Positions 6,056-14,123 of a stretch of DNA of 21,312 nucleotides are shown here, in pieces (the first letter of the stretch is position 1; each line of letters begins with the position of its first letter). The notes under the pieces are model-generated. The model was given only the letters and a program-made list of their open reading frames with translations, made no database searches and had not been told where the DNA came from. A program made the position numbers and the translations under genes. The DNA comes from a virus. The stretch is taken from positions 1-21,312 of IMG/VR virus record IMGVR_UViG_3300023180_000477, one strand, 5' to 3'.

Positions 6056-9000
6056 ATGGCACTAGTATCACCAGGAGTACAGGTCAGCGTTATAGACGAA
6101 AGTTTTTATACCCCAGCTGAGCCAGGTACAACCCCAATGATTTTTGTCGCTACGGCGGCTAATAAAACAAATGCTGCAGGCACAGGTACAGCACCTGGAA
6201 CATTGGCAGCTAATGCAGGAACACCTTATCTACTTACTTCACAAAGAGATCTAGCAGATACATTTGGTGATCCGATTTTCAAAACAGATGTAAACAACAA
6301 TCCGATACATGGCGGAGAATTAAACGAATATGGATTACAAGCAGCTTATTCATATCTAGGTGTTGCAAACAGAGCTTGGGTAGTAAGGGCAGATGTTGAT
6401 CTAGGAGAACTAGAAGCAACTTCTACTGCACCAGCAGCTAATCCAGCAGACGGAACTTATTGGTTAGACACAGCAAATACTCTATGGGGAATCCAAGAAT
6501 GGAACGGAGCATCTGTGTTAAACGGTGGACAAAGTTTTACTAATAAAGTACCTTATGTTATTACAGATGATACTGAAGTATCAAACACAGGCAGTGTAAA
6601 CACTAATGGTTTTGCAGGAAATATCCCAACAGGTGCCGTTGGAGAAATTGGTTCTTATGCAGTTGTTGCTACTACTACCTTAATTAGAATATTCTACAAA
6701 AACTCAGCTGGTACTTGGGTATTAGTAGGTTCTGATCCTTGGGCAAAAAGTTGGCCTACAATCAGAGGTACAGCGGCTAATCCTTCATTTGCAGGAACAG
6801 CAGCAATTACTATTAATGGTACTAGCGTAACTGTAAATAGTTCAGATGCAGTAGCAGATGTTGCTACAACAATCAACGGATTACTTATTACTGGAGTTAC
6901 AGCTGCAGCAGTAGACGGAAGATTAGAGATTTACAGTGATGGAACAGGAAGTGCGTCAGAAGACTCAACTACTGGCGGAGATATACTAATTGGCGGAGAT
7001 ACTGATAGACTTGGAGAACTTGGTATTGATGCAGGTACATATTATCCACCAGCATTACAAATTTCAAAACACACAAACGTACCTGAATGGAAAACAGCAG
7101 ATACATACAACAGACCATCTGGTAGTGTTTGGTTGAAAACAACTACTCCAAACCTTGGAGCAAAATATGTTGTTAAAAAATGGAACAACAGTACTGAGCT
7201 ATGGGAAACTGTAAGTGCTCCTTTATATTCAAGCAATGAAGAAGCAATTTATGAATTAGATCGTTCAGGTGGCGGAACAGGTTTATCTGCAGGTGATTTA
7301 TATGTCGAAACAAACCTTGCAGGAGATCAACCTCCATTAGCTACATTTAAACTAAAGCGCAGAAGAAGTGCTGCACCTACAGTTATTACTGGAAACAAAA
7401 TTATTGCAGGATCAATTAGTTCAGGAAGTCAATCATTTACTGTACAAACTACAGATAATGGTTCTTCGGCTTTTGAAGCAGCTATAACAGTAACAGCATC
7501 GTACACAGGTGCAGTTAGTGATTCAACTGTACTAGCAACAGCAATTAACTCTGCAGGAATTACAAATGTTACTGCTAGTGTAGATGCTACAAATAAAGTA
7601 AGTATTTCACACTCACTTGGTGGAGAAATTAAATTTGTTGATACAGATGGTGTGTTAGCGGCAGCAGGATTTACTCCTTTTGTTGACGGAAACAACGGCA
7701 TACCAAACTTATACTATGCACCAGGGTCATATGCAGGTACACGTTTTGACGAAGCAGGTACTACTGAAGACGATGCAACAGCAAGTCCAGCAGTTTACCT
7801 AGCAAGTTTATGGAGTCCTGTTAACGATTCAGGATCAGGATTCTACACAGCAAAAGATACAGAAGTTACAGCAACAACAGCAGATGGTACACTTTGGTAC
7901 AATTCAATTGTTGATGAAGTAGATATTCTTGTACACAACGGAAGTGAGTTTGTTGGTTATCAATATGACGGCGCAAGTGGACAAAGTTCTACAGCAAGTC
8001 CATACTACAATGTTGATTCCACAAAAGCAACTGATCCAGCAGGACCAAGAGTAAGTGCAAGCGCACCATCAACACAAAGTGATGGTACAGCTCTTGTAAC
8101 AGGTGACCTTTGGGTTGACACAAGCGACTTAGAAAATTATCCAAAGTTATACAAATATAACTCAGCACTAGGAAATGCTAATGCTGTAGATAATTGGGTA
8201 CTTGTTGATACTGGTGATCAAACTTCTGAAGAAGGTATTATTTTTGCAGATGCTCGTTATAACACAGCAGGCGCAAACAGTGATACAGCAGGAGACATTG
8301 AAGATCTACTAGCAAGTGATTACATGGACCCAGATGCTCCAGATCCAGCATTATATCCAAAAGGTATGTTACTTTGGAACCTACGTAGAAGTGGATTCAA
8401 TGTTAAGAAATATGTAAAAAATTACATAAACACAGCAGGTAACAACGATAGATATAATGATGAATCAATGGCAGCGTATGACGCAGATCGTTGGGTAACA
8501 GAGTCAGGAAACCAACAAGACGGTTCAGGTACATTTGGACGTAAGGCACAACGTAAAGTTGTTGTACAAGCTCTACAAGCACTAGTTAACTCTAATGAAG
8601 ATATTAGAGACAACGAGTCACGTATCTTTAACTTAATGTCTTGCCCAGGTTATCCAGAACTAATTGGTGAAATGAAATCACTAAACTATGACAGAGGTTT
8701 AACAGCATTTGTACTTGGTGATTCTCCATTCAGATTAGAATCTAATGCAACTGCACTTAACAATTGGGCAACAAATGTTAATCTTGCAGTAGAGGATAAT
8801 GATAACGGTTTAACTACAACTGATCCTTATCTAGCAGTTTACTATCCAAGTGGATTTACAAGTGACAACTTTGGTAACAATGTTGTTGTTCCACCAAGTC
8901 ATATGATGATGAGAACTATTGCACTAAGCGATCAAGTATCGTTTCCATGGTTTGCACCAGCAGGTACAAGACGTGGTGGTATTACAAATGCAAGTTCAAC

Positions 9001-9478
9001 TGGTTACATTACATCAGAAGGCGAATTTAAATCTATAGCACTTAATGAAGGTCAAAGAGATACACTGTATGCAAATGCAGTTAACCCAATTACATTCATT
9101 ACTGGTGCAGGTTTGGTTGCTTTTGGACAGAAAACAAGACAACTAGCAGCAAGTTCTTTAGATAGAATTAACGTTGCACGTTTGGTAATTTACCTACGTT
9201 CACAGTTAAATCAACTTGCTAAGCCATACTTGTTTGAACCAAATGACAAGATTACACGTGATGAGATAAAACAAGCCGCTGAAAGTTTAATGTTAGAACT
9301 AGTAGGTCAAAGAGCATTGTATGATTTCTTAGTAGTGTGTGATGAGTCAAACAACACTCCAGCAAGGATTGATAGAAATGAACTATACTTAGACATTGCT
9401 ATCGAACCTGTTAAAGCAGTTGAATTTATTTACATTCCACTAAGACTTAAAAATACTGGAGAAATAGCAGGACTGTAA
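6056..9478 (+). CDS. 18: Tail sheath protein gp18, enlarged
   Basis: The N-terminus (MALVSPGVQVSVIDESFYTP) and the C-terminal part from about residue 766 to the end (ending in ELYLDIAIEPVKAVEFIYIP and a short Gly/Leu tail) are conserved in T4-like contractile sheath proteins. Sheath subunits surround the tube and contract to drive it through the envelope. At 1140 aa it is far longer than T4 gp18 (659 aa). The extra length sits between about residues 125 and 760. It contains repeated G-x-LW-x-(D/T)T ... Y-x-x-NG-x-W units (about 130-150, 353-386, 410-437, 608-641, 681-722) and two Thr/Ala-rich beta segments with flagellin/hook-like ITINGTSVTVNSSDAVADV (from about 250) and a similar one at about 449-545. 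These probably decorate the tail surface. AGGAG precedes the ATG. Confidence 0.92.
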   Translation: MALVSPGVQVSVIDESFYTPAEPGTTPMIFVATAANKTNAAGTGTAPGTLAANAGTPYLLTSQRDLADTFGDPIFKTDVNNNPIHGGELNEYGLQAAYSYLGVANRAWVVRADVDLGELEATSTAPAANPADGTYWLDTANTLWGIQEWNGASVLNGGQSFTNKVPYVITDDTEVSNTGSVNTNGFAGNIPTGAVGEIGSYAVVATTTLIRIFYKNSAGTWVLVGSDPWAKSWPTIRGTAANPSFAGTAAITINGTSVTVNSSDAVADVATTINGLLITGVTAAAVDGRLEIYSDGTGSASEDSTTGGDILIGGDTDRLGELGIDAGTYYPPALQISKHTNVPEWKTADTYNRPSGSVWLKTTTPNLGAKYVVKKWNNSTELWETVSAPLYSSNEEAIYELDRSGGGTGLSAGDLYVETNLAGDQPPLATFKLKRRRSAAPTVITGNKIIAGSISSGSQSFTVQTTDNGSSAFEAAITVTASYTGAVSDSTVLATAINSAGITNVTASVDATNKVSISHSLGGEIKFVDTDGVLAAAGFTPFVDGNNGIPNLYYAPGSYAGTRFDEAGTTEDDATASPAVYLASLWSPVNDSGSGFYTAKDTEVTATTADGTLWYNSIVDEVDILVHNGSEFVGYQYDGASGQSSTASPYYNVDSTKATDPAGPRVSASAPSTQSDGTALVTGDLWVDTSDLENYPKLYKYNSALGNANAVDNWVLVDTGDQTSEEGIIFADARYNTAGANSDTAGDIEDLLASDYMDPDAPDPALYPKGMLLWNLRRSGFNVKKYVKNYINTAGNNDRYNDESMAAYDADRWVTESGNQQDGSGTFGRKAQRKVVVQALQALVNSNEDIRDNESRIFNLMSCPGYPELIGEMKSLNYDRGLTAFVLGDSPFRLESNATALNNWATNVNLAVEDNDNGLTTTDPYLAVYYPSGFTSDNFGNNVVVPPSHMMMRTIALSDQVSFPWFAPAGTRRGGITNASSTGYITSEGEFKSIALNEGQRDTLYANAVNPITFITGAGLVAFGQKTRQLAASSLDRINVARLVIYLRSQLNQLAKPYLFEPNDKITRDEIKQAAESLMLELVGQRALYDFLVVCDESNNTPARIDRNELYLDIAIEPVKAVEFIYIPLRLKNTGEIAGL

Positions 9479-9482
9479 GATT

Positions 9483-9490
9483 GATAAATA
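9483..9490 (+). promoter_or_regulatory. Late promoter GATAAATA for tail tube
   Basis: GATAAATACTTATAG lies in the 35-base gap after gp18. Predicted +1 near 9496 gives an 18-base leader with AGGAG at 9501-9505, eight bases before the gp19 ATG. It allows the tube to be made in excess of the sheath. Confidence 0.7.
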
Positions 9491-9513
9491 CTTATAGATT
9501 AGGAGCAAATTAA

Positions 9514-10140
9514 ATGGCAATATCAACACTATCAAAAATTACAGTACCTTTGGCAAGCGGCGATTCAGCTTCAAACCAAGGTCTGTTGATGCCCAAACTA
9601 CAATATCGTTTTAGGGTATCTTTGGAAAACTTCGGAACATCAACTCCGACAACAGAATTAACCAAGCAAGTTGTTGATGTAACTAGACCAAACGTATCCT
9701 TTGAGCAAATGACATTAGACATTTACAACTCAAAAGTATACTTGGCAGGTAAACATACTTGGGAACCAATTACACTTAACTTACGTGAAGATGTAAACAA
9801 CAATGTGCAAAAACTTGTTGGTGAACAACTTCAGAAACAATTCGATTTCTTTGAACAGTCGAGTGCGGCATCAGGACTTGATTACAAGTTCACAACTAGA
9901 ATTGAAATTCTAGATGGTGGTAATGGTGCAAACACACCAAACGTGCTTGAAACATTTGAACTATATGGATGTTATTGTGAAAGTGCAAACTACAACACAC
10001 TAGCATACGCAACTTCAGATGCAGTAACAGTTACGCTAAACATACGTTACGACAATGCTATCCAGACACCACAAGGTACAGGTATAGGTACAGCAGTTGG
10101 GCGTACAGTGAATACACTAGTCACTGGCGGCGGCGCTTAA
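9514..10140 (+). CDS. 19: Tail tube protein gp19
   Basis: The 208-aa protein matches the T4 gp19 family, which stacks as hexamers to form the inner tail tube. LQYRFRVSLENFG near residue 30, VVDVTRPNVSFEQM, the HTWEPITLNLRED strand, FELYGCYCE and AVTVTLNIRYDNA follow the beta-barrel order of tube proteins. T4 gp19 is 163 aa, so this copy has modest insertions, including the Asp/Gly-rich LDGGNGANTPN. It follows gp18 as in T4 and has its own late promoter and AGGAG. A strong terminator lies directly downstream and should end sheath/tube transcription. Confidence 0.9.
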   Translation: MAISTLSKITVPLASGDSASNQGLLMPKLQYRFRVSLENFGTSTPTTELTKQVVDVTRPNVSFEQMTLDIYNSKVYLAGKHTWEPITLNLREDVNNNVQKLVGEQLQKQFDFFEQSSAASGLDYKFTTRIEILDGGNGANTPNVLETFELYGCYCESANYNTLAYATSDAVTVTLNIRYDNAIQTPQGTGIGTAVGRTVNTLVTGGGA

Positions 10141-10164
10141 TAAAAACAAAGTTCCTAGTCTTTC

Positions 10165-10193
10165 AAGGGGTACTATTGCAGTACCCCTTTTTT
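10165..10193 (+). terminator. Rho-independent terminator after tail tube gene
   Basis: A perfect 10-bp stem (AAGGGGTACT at 10165-10174 with AGTACCCCTT at 10180-10189), loop ATTGC, ends in six Ts (10188-10193). It separates gp19 from the next gene. Confidence 0.9.
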
Positions 10194-10218
10194 ATTATAT
10201 ACGTAGATAATTTCCAAA

Positions 10219-10226
10219 GATAAATA
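10219..10226 (+). promoter_or_regulatory. Late promoter GATAAATA, 5 nt before an ATG
   Basis: GATAAATA, then TTAGT, then the ATG at 10232. T4 spacing puts +1 on the ATG. There is no Shine-Dalgarno sequence and the terminator just upstream blocks read-through, so the gene should depend on this promoter. Confidence 0.7.
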
Positions 10227-10231
10227 TTAGT

Positions 10232-11578
10232 ATGGGAAAGTTCACAGGTTTTTTAGACAACTTAGCAAGAGGCGCTTTATCTCCAAAAGGTAACCTTGGA
10301 GACTTCCGTCACGCCAGTAGAACATTTGTTGACGATGCATTTAGGTTAGCTCCTAAATCTAAATTTCTTTATCATGTTCACTTTCAGTTTAATCCAGTTG
10401 CATTTGACAATATTAAAGAACTGGGCGAGAAACACAAGCAAGAAATAGGACTTTTAGTAAAAGCAGCCGATTTACCAAAATATTCAGCAACTGTTGATAC
10501 CAAAAAGAAATACAATAGAGTTAAACATGTTCAAACTAGTATTAGTTATGATCCAGTTAATATTACATTTCATGATGATAACTTTGGCGTAACCACAGCA
10601 ATTCTAGAAGCATACTATAGATATTATTTTGCAGACGGTAACTATGGAAGTTATCCTGGTGCATATAACAAAACCTATACAAGAGCAACAGCAAATGATC
10701 CTGTTAACACTGAACTAAGGAGATTTGCTGCACAAGAAAAAGCACAACCTGGTGATAACACATATCTTGGAACTAACTATAACAAGTATGCATATGGTTT
10801 AGATAACAATGTAACAGTACCATTTATTAATAATATTCAAATTAGTCAATTGAGTAGAAAGACTTATACTACATATACACTTGTAAATCCAATTATAACT
10901 AATTGGTCACATGACAATGTAGATGCAAGTGATGGTTCAGGTGTAATGGAAAATAGTATTACTGTAGCATATGAAGCAGTTTGGTATGATAGAGGGTCTG
11001 TTGAAGCCGGTGCAAATGGTAATCCTGTCGGATTTGGAGATCCTTCACACTACGACACTACACCTAGTCCTGGCAGTTTGTTAGGTGGAGGCCAACTAGG
11101 CTTAGGTGGAATATTTGGTGCAGGTATAGATTTGTACGATTACATTACAAAAGGTGGAGGTAAATTTAACAATCCTTTTGCAGCAGGATTAGCGGCTGCA
11201 AATCTAATTGGTAACGTGAGAAATCTCAGCAAAGAAGGCTTACGAGAAGAAGGATTTAGTTTACTTAAAGGAGCAATTGGAGCAGCGGCAGGTGTAGATG
11301 TTAGCGGAGTTAGCAACACAGTATTTCCAAAGAATGGAGGTAGTGGCGGTGCAACTGATTTAATTTTAGGTACAGCCGCAATCGCAGGACTATCTGCTTT
11401 AAGCAGTGTAAATAGAAACAGCAGTGCAGCTGCTATCGAAAGTGCGGCAAAGCAAGCATTTGGAAAAGATTTTCAATCTCAAGGAAATGCAGGTGGAGTC
11501 AACGAAAGAAATGCAGCTTATGAAGCATTACCAGATAGTCAAAAGCAAAATTACAGGAATCAAGTAACAGGTACATAA
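10232..11578 (+). CDS. Tail-tube-related baseplate protein, gp54-like candidate
   Basis: The first ~250 residues look like a tube-type beta domain: FLYHVHFQFNP, GLLVKAADLPKYSA, SYDPVNITFHDDN, then INNIQISQLSR and SITVAYEAVWYD near residue 245. T4 gp54 (tail tube initiator) has the same order of elements (VKMPENRL..., LDPLVISFRMD, IPISVSAPELSYD, FDVTFAYRV). I therefore suggest a gp54-type protein that nucleates the tube on the baseplate; gp48-type or another tube-like protein is possible. The C-terminal ~190 residues are Gly/Ala-rich and hydrophobic (GQLGLGGIFGAG, LLKGAIGAAAGVDV) with no counterpart in T4 gp54. It follows gp19 after a terminator, has a late promoter 5 bases from the ATG, and the next gene starts one base after its stop. 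Confidence 0.55.
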   Translation: MGKFTGFLDNLARGALSPKGNLGDFRHASRTFVDDAFRLAPKSKFLYHVHFQFNPVAFDNIKELGEKHKQEIGLLVKAADLPKYSATVDTKKKYNRVKHVQTSISYDPVNITFHDDNFGVTTAILEAYYRYYFADGNYGSYPGAYNKTYTRATANDPVNTELRRFAAQEKAQPGDNTYLGTNYNKYAYGLDNNVTVPFINNIQISQLSRKTYTTYTLVNPIITNWSHDNVDASDGSGVMENSITVAYEAVWYDRGSVEAGANGNPVGFGDPSHYDTTPSPGSLLGGGQLGLGGIFGAGIDLYDYITKGGGKFNNPFAAGLAAANLIGNVRNLSKEGLREEGFSLLKGAIGAAAGVDVSGVSNTVFPKNGGSGGATDLILGTAAIAGLSALSSVNRNSSAAAIESAAKQAFGKDFQSQGNAGGVNERNAAYEALPDSQKQNYRNQVTGT

Positions 11579-11579
11579 T

Positions 11580-11942
11580 ATGAGCGACTTACCACAAACT
11601 ACAAAAAAATCCGATCAAAAAGTTGTAGAATTCTTTGATACATATTTTGACCAAAAATTAAGTTTTCCAAGCAACCAAGTTGATGCTGTAGTTGGATTTT
11701 TTACCAAAAGAGGATTTGATAATGAAGCAGCAATCAGTGTTGGTAGTGTGCTATTACAACAAGCAAAAATTGACAGTGTAAATGTTTTCCAATTATTAGA
11801 TACGCTAAAAGGGTTAGACGATGTTCAATTAAGTAGTATTGTTACAGAAGTTTTAAATTACAATAGACCTAAAACAAGCACTCTTGGATTCAAACGCACA
11901 GAGCAGGTTGAAAAATTAGAAAAACGCAACATAGTGGTATAA
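11580..11942 (+). CDS. Conserved-looking hypothetical protein, 120 aa
   Basis: No domain is recognised. The protein is soluble and helical, with VVEFFDTYFDQKLSFPSNQVDAVVGFFTKRGF and VFQLLDTLKGLDD suggesting packed amphipathic helices. There is no Cys, signal or membrane segment. It is wedged between the gp54-like gene (one base gap) and gp4 (four bases), so it is co-transcribed with tail and head-completion genes. That supports a small structural or assembly protein, such as a baseplate or hub component, as an inference only. Confidence 0.55.
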   Translation: MSDLPQTTKKSDQKVVEFFDTYFDQKLSFPSNQVDAVVGFFTKRGFDNEAAISVGSVLLQQAKIDSVNVFQLLDTLKGLDDVQLSSIVTEVLNYNRPKTSTLGFKRTEQVEKLEKRNIVV

Positions 11943-11946
11943 TACT

Positions 11947-12384
11947 ATGGCTCGTTTTGCGCAAGGTAAATTTAACTGTAAAAATCCACAAAAATACGTA
12001 GGAAGAAAAACGCCTACATATAGAAGCAGTTGGGAATTTGCATTCATGCGGTTTTGCGACGAACATCCTAATGTAGCCCAATGGGCCAGCGAAGCAGTAC
12101 GCATTCCTTATAAAAACCCTCTTACTGGTAAACATACAATTTATGTACCAGATTTTTTTATTGCATATGCTGATAAAAACGGTAAACAGCGTGTTGAAAT
12201 TATTGAAGTTAAACCTGCTAATCAAACTATTAAAGAAAAAGTTGGACGTAGCAGACATAATCAAGCCAGCTATATATTAAATCAAGCCAAATGGGAAGCA
12301 GCCAATAGATGGTGTAAACAACAAGGTTTACATTTCCGTGTAGTAAACGAAACAGATATATTCCACCAAGGTACAAGAACTTAA
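11947..12384 (+). CDS. 4: Head completion protein gp4 (PD-(D/E)xK nuclease-like)
   Basis: The 145-aa protein matches T4 gp4 (also called gp50/4): YRSSWEFAFMRFCDEHPNVA corresponds to T4 YRSLWERQVMKYFDENSNVV, and AQWASEAVRIPY and YVPDFFI follow. It has the residues of a TnsA/restriction-endonuclease-like fold: E30, D69 in VPDF and E87-V-K89 in IIEVKPANQ. T4 gp4 is required to complete filled heads before tail joining; its nuclease role is inferred from the fold. The start is the ATG four bases after the preceding stop. The gene lies in a late tail/head run and is followed after three bases by the sulfotransferase-like gene. Confidence 0.85.
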   Translation: MARFAQGKFNCKNPQKYVGRKTPTYRSSWEFAFMRFCDEHPNVAQWASEAVRIPYKNPLTGKHTIYVPDFFIAYADKNGKQRVEIIEVKPANQTIKEKVGRSRHNQASYILNQAKWEAANRWCKQQGLHFRVVNETDIFHQGTRT

Positions 12385-12387
12385 TAA

Positions 12388-13023
12388 ATGACCTGTACAA
12401 TTCAGTCTCCTATAAAAGCAACCTTTTTACATAATCCCAAAGCAGCAGGAATTAGTATCAGCCGTTGGTTAGAAAGAAATGTCGCCGGAAAAATTATTCA
12501 ACCTAAGCATGCTATCTATAAAGATTTAAAAAATCAAATAGACTTAGGATATACATTTTGTGTTGTTCGTAACCCTTGGGATGTAATTGTAAGCAGATAC
12601 GAATTTATCCTTGCTCGTACAAAAAAAGTCATAGAGTATCTAAAAGATCCGCCGTATGATACACCAGTTGAAATTGAGATGGGATTGTTGTCTGGTTATT
12701 TAAATGATGATAATTTTAATATTGAAACACAAACAAAAATTTTACAAAAGTTAGAAAAAGGTTTTAAAGAGTTTTGTATAGATCATGACATAATTAATCA
12801 AACTGATTTTTCTAACGGATGTGATTATGTTATGAGATATGAAAATTTAGTAGAAGATTTTAAAATTATCCAACAAAAATTAAAATGCAATAAAGATCTA
12901 ATGTGCTTAAACAAGACTGCAAACAAAAAAAATTACAAAGATTATTACAAAGATTTTGAGTGTATTGAAATAATAGCTGAAAAGTATCAAACCGACATAG
13001 AAACCTTAGGATATAGTTATTAA
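12388..13023 (+). CDS. Sulfotransferase-family protein
   Basis: Two PAPS-binding signatures are visible. TFLHNPKAAGISISRWLE (residues 12-29) is the 5'-phosphosulfate loop, with K18. YTFCVVRNPWDVIVSRYEF (55-73) is the 3'-phosphate motif, with R61 and S69. The family transfers sulfate from PAPS to carbohydrate or other hydroxyl acceptors; the acceptor here is unknown. At 211 aa it is a compact member, and the second half is Lys/Asn/Asp-rich and less typical. Its composition is clearly more AT-rich than the flanking head and packaging genes. It sits between gp4 and gp16 with no promoter of its own, three bases after gp4. That fits an acquired accessory gene, perhaps for modifying host surface or virion glycans (inference). 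Confidence 0.7.
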   Translation: MTCTIQSPIKATFLHNPKAAGISISRWLERNVAGKIIQPKHAIYKDLKNQIDLGYTFCVVRNPWDVIVSRYEFILARTKKVIEYLKDPPYDTPVEIEMGLLSGYLNDDNFNIETQTKILQKLEKGFKEFCIDHDIINQTDFSNGCDYVMRYENLVEDFKIIQQKLKCNKDLMCLNKTANKKNYKDYYKDFECIEIIAEKYQTDIETLGYSY

Positions 13024-13030
13024 CTAAATA
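13023..13030 (+). promoter_or_regulatory. Late-type promoter box ACTAAATA for gp16
   Basis: The box follows the sulfotransferase stop directly. Predicted +1 near 13036 gives an 18-base leader with GGTGA at 13045-13049 before the ATG at 13054. Confidence 0.5.
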
Positions 13031-13053
13031 TAATAGTAGTTAACGGTGAACAC

Positions 13054-13542
13054 ATGACTAAAAAACTTGAAGAATTATTAAATATGCCAGATTCTAAAGA
13101 GCTTATCGAAGAGTCTAGAAATGCTGACAAAGCACAACAAGCGGTAGTTGAACAAGAAGAAACAGCTCGCACTATACAAGAGCTTGACAAAATTACAGCA
13201 GCTTTGCCTCAGGTTAAAGGCCTAGGAGAAATGGCAGACAATGAGCTCAACGAAGTTTCTCAAAAATCTATGCAGGCATACGAAGATCTAATGGATTTAG
13301 GAATGAATGTTGAAAGCCGTTATTCAGGTAGAATTTTTGAAGTTGCAGGGAACATGTTAAAAACCAATTTAGATGCAAAAGTAGCTAAATTAGATAAAAA
13401 ATTAAAAATGGTTGAGTTGCAACTTAAAAAAGAAAAGCAAGACAAAGACGGATCTGTTGATGGTGATATAGTACAAGGTGAAGGTTACGTGGTTACAGAT
13501 CGTAATAGTTTGCTAGAGAAACTGAAGAATATGGATAAATAA
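13054..13542 (+). CDS. 16: Small terminase subunit gp16
   Basis: The 162-aa protein has the size of T4 gp16 (164 aa) and the sequence layout of marine T4-like gp16: an N-terminal KKLEELLNMPDSKEL, DKITAALPQVK, YEDLMDLGMNVESRY, then a Lys-rich helix LDKKLKMVELQLKKEKQ (about 113-129) suitable for the coiled-coil core. A C-terminal SLLEKLKNMDK may contact the large subunit. The small terminase recognises phage DNA and regulates gp17 during packaging. Unlike T4, two other genes separate it from gp17. It has its own late box and GGTGA Shine-Dalgarno. Confidence 0.8.
   Translation: MTKKLEELLNMPDSKELIEESRNADKAQQAVVEQEETARTIQELDKITAALPQVKGLGEMADNELNEVSQKSMQAYEDLMDLGMNVESRYSGRIFEVAGNMLKTNLDAKVAKLDKKLKMVELQLKKEKQDKDGSVDGDIVQGEGYVVTDRNSLLEKLKNMDK
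13534..13541 (+). promoter_or_regulatory. Late promoter GATAAATA overlapping the gp16 stop
   Basis: The octamer is made by the last codons of gp16 (GAT AAA TAA). Predicted +1 near 13547 gives a 17-base leader with AGGAT at 13551-13555 ahead of the ATG at 13564. Confidence 0.6.
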
Positions 13543-13563
13543 CATATAATAGGATCACACGAT

Positions 13564-14121
13564 ATGAGAAAATTTGTAGAATACTTAACAGAAGCACAAA
13601 AAACTTACAAGTTTAAAGTAAGAATTGCTGGCGAACTTCCAGAAGGGTATGCTGATAAACTAGAATCAGCACTGACAAAATACGACATAGTGTCTATTAG
13701 CGCAGGCAAAAAGACACCAATTTCAGAAAAACCTTTAGATTTCCCCCAGTTACAAAACATGGAAGTAACGCATTATGACGTAGAAGTTAATTATCCTGCA
13801 ACAGCATTTGTATTAGAACAATACTTAACAACAGAAACAGGTGTTAGCCATAGCCATATTATAGTACGTGGCGAAGGAGATCCTATAGAACGCTATCAAG
13901 AACCTTTAGATGATGCACCTTATGAAGCATTGTTAAACACAGAAGACATGGGCGGTGAATCTGCTCAGACTGAAGTTGGTTCAAACAGAGTAATGGATTT
14001 ATTAAAGGAATTAGAAGTAGCACGTAAAGAAAGAGCTATTGATCCTGTAGAAGGTGTGAAACCAGGAGAGTCCAAGGACATATCAGACAAACAACAAACA
14101 AAAAGCCCGATAGGAAGTTAA
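13564..14121 (+). CDS. Conserved-looking unknown protein, 185 aa, possible prohead-protease substrate
   Basis: I recognise this as a type of protein found between gp16 and gp17 in marine T4-like phages, but know no function. Residues 14-120 look like an alpha/beta fold (YKFKVRIAGELPEGYADKLE, THYDVEVNYPATAFVLEQYL, SHIIVRGEGDP). The last ~60 residues are charged and probably disordered. The N-terminus MRKFVEYLTE-AQ contains L8-T9-E10 before Ala. T4 gp21 prohead protease cuts after (L/I)-x-E, and T4 gp23 is cut at FLTE-AEI, so this could be a cleavable propeptide that directs the protein into the prohead. The next gene starts two bases after the stop. Confidence 0.6.
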   Translation: MRKFVEYLTEAQKTYKFKVRIAGELPEGYADKLESALTKYDIVSISAGKKTPISEKPLDFPQLQNMEVTHYDVEVNYPATAFVLEQYLTTETGVSHSHIIVRGEGDPIERYQEPLDDAPYEALLNTEDMGGESAQTEVGSNRVMDLLKELEVARKERAIDPVEGVKPGESKDISDKQQTKSPIGS

Positions 14122-14123
14122 TT

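Noticed and set aside
11890-12264. Minus-strand open frame of 124 aa opposite gp4
   Set aside because: Antisense shadow of a clear gp4; Phe/Cys-rich random-looking sequence.
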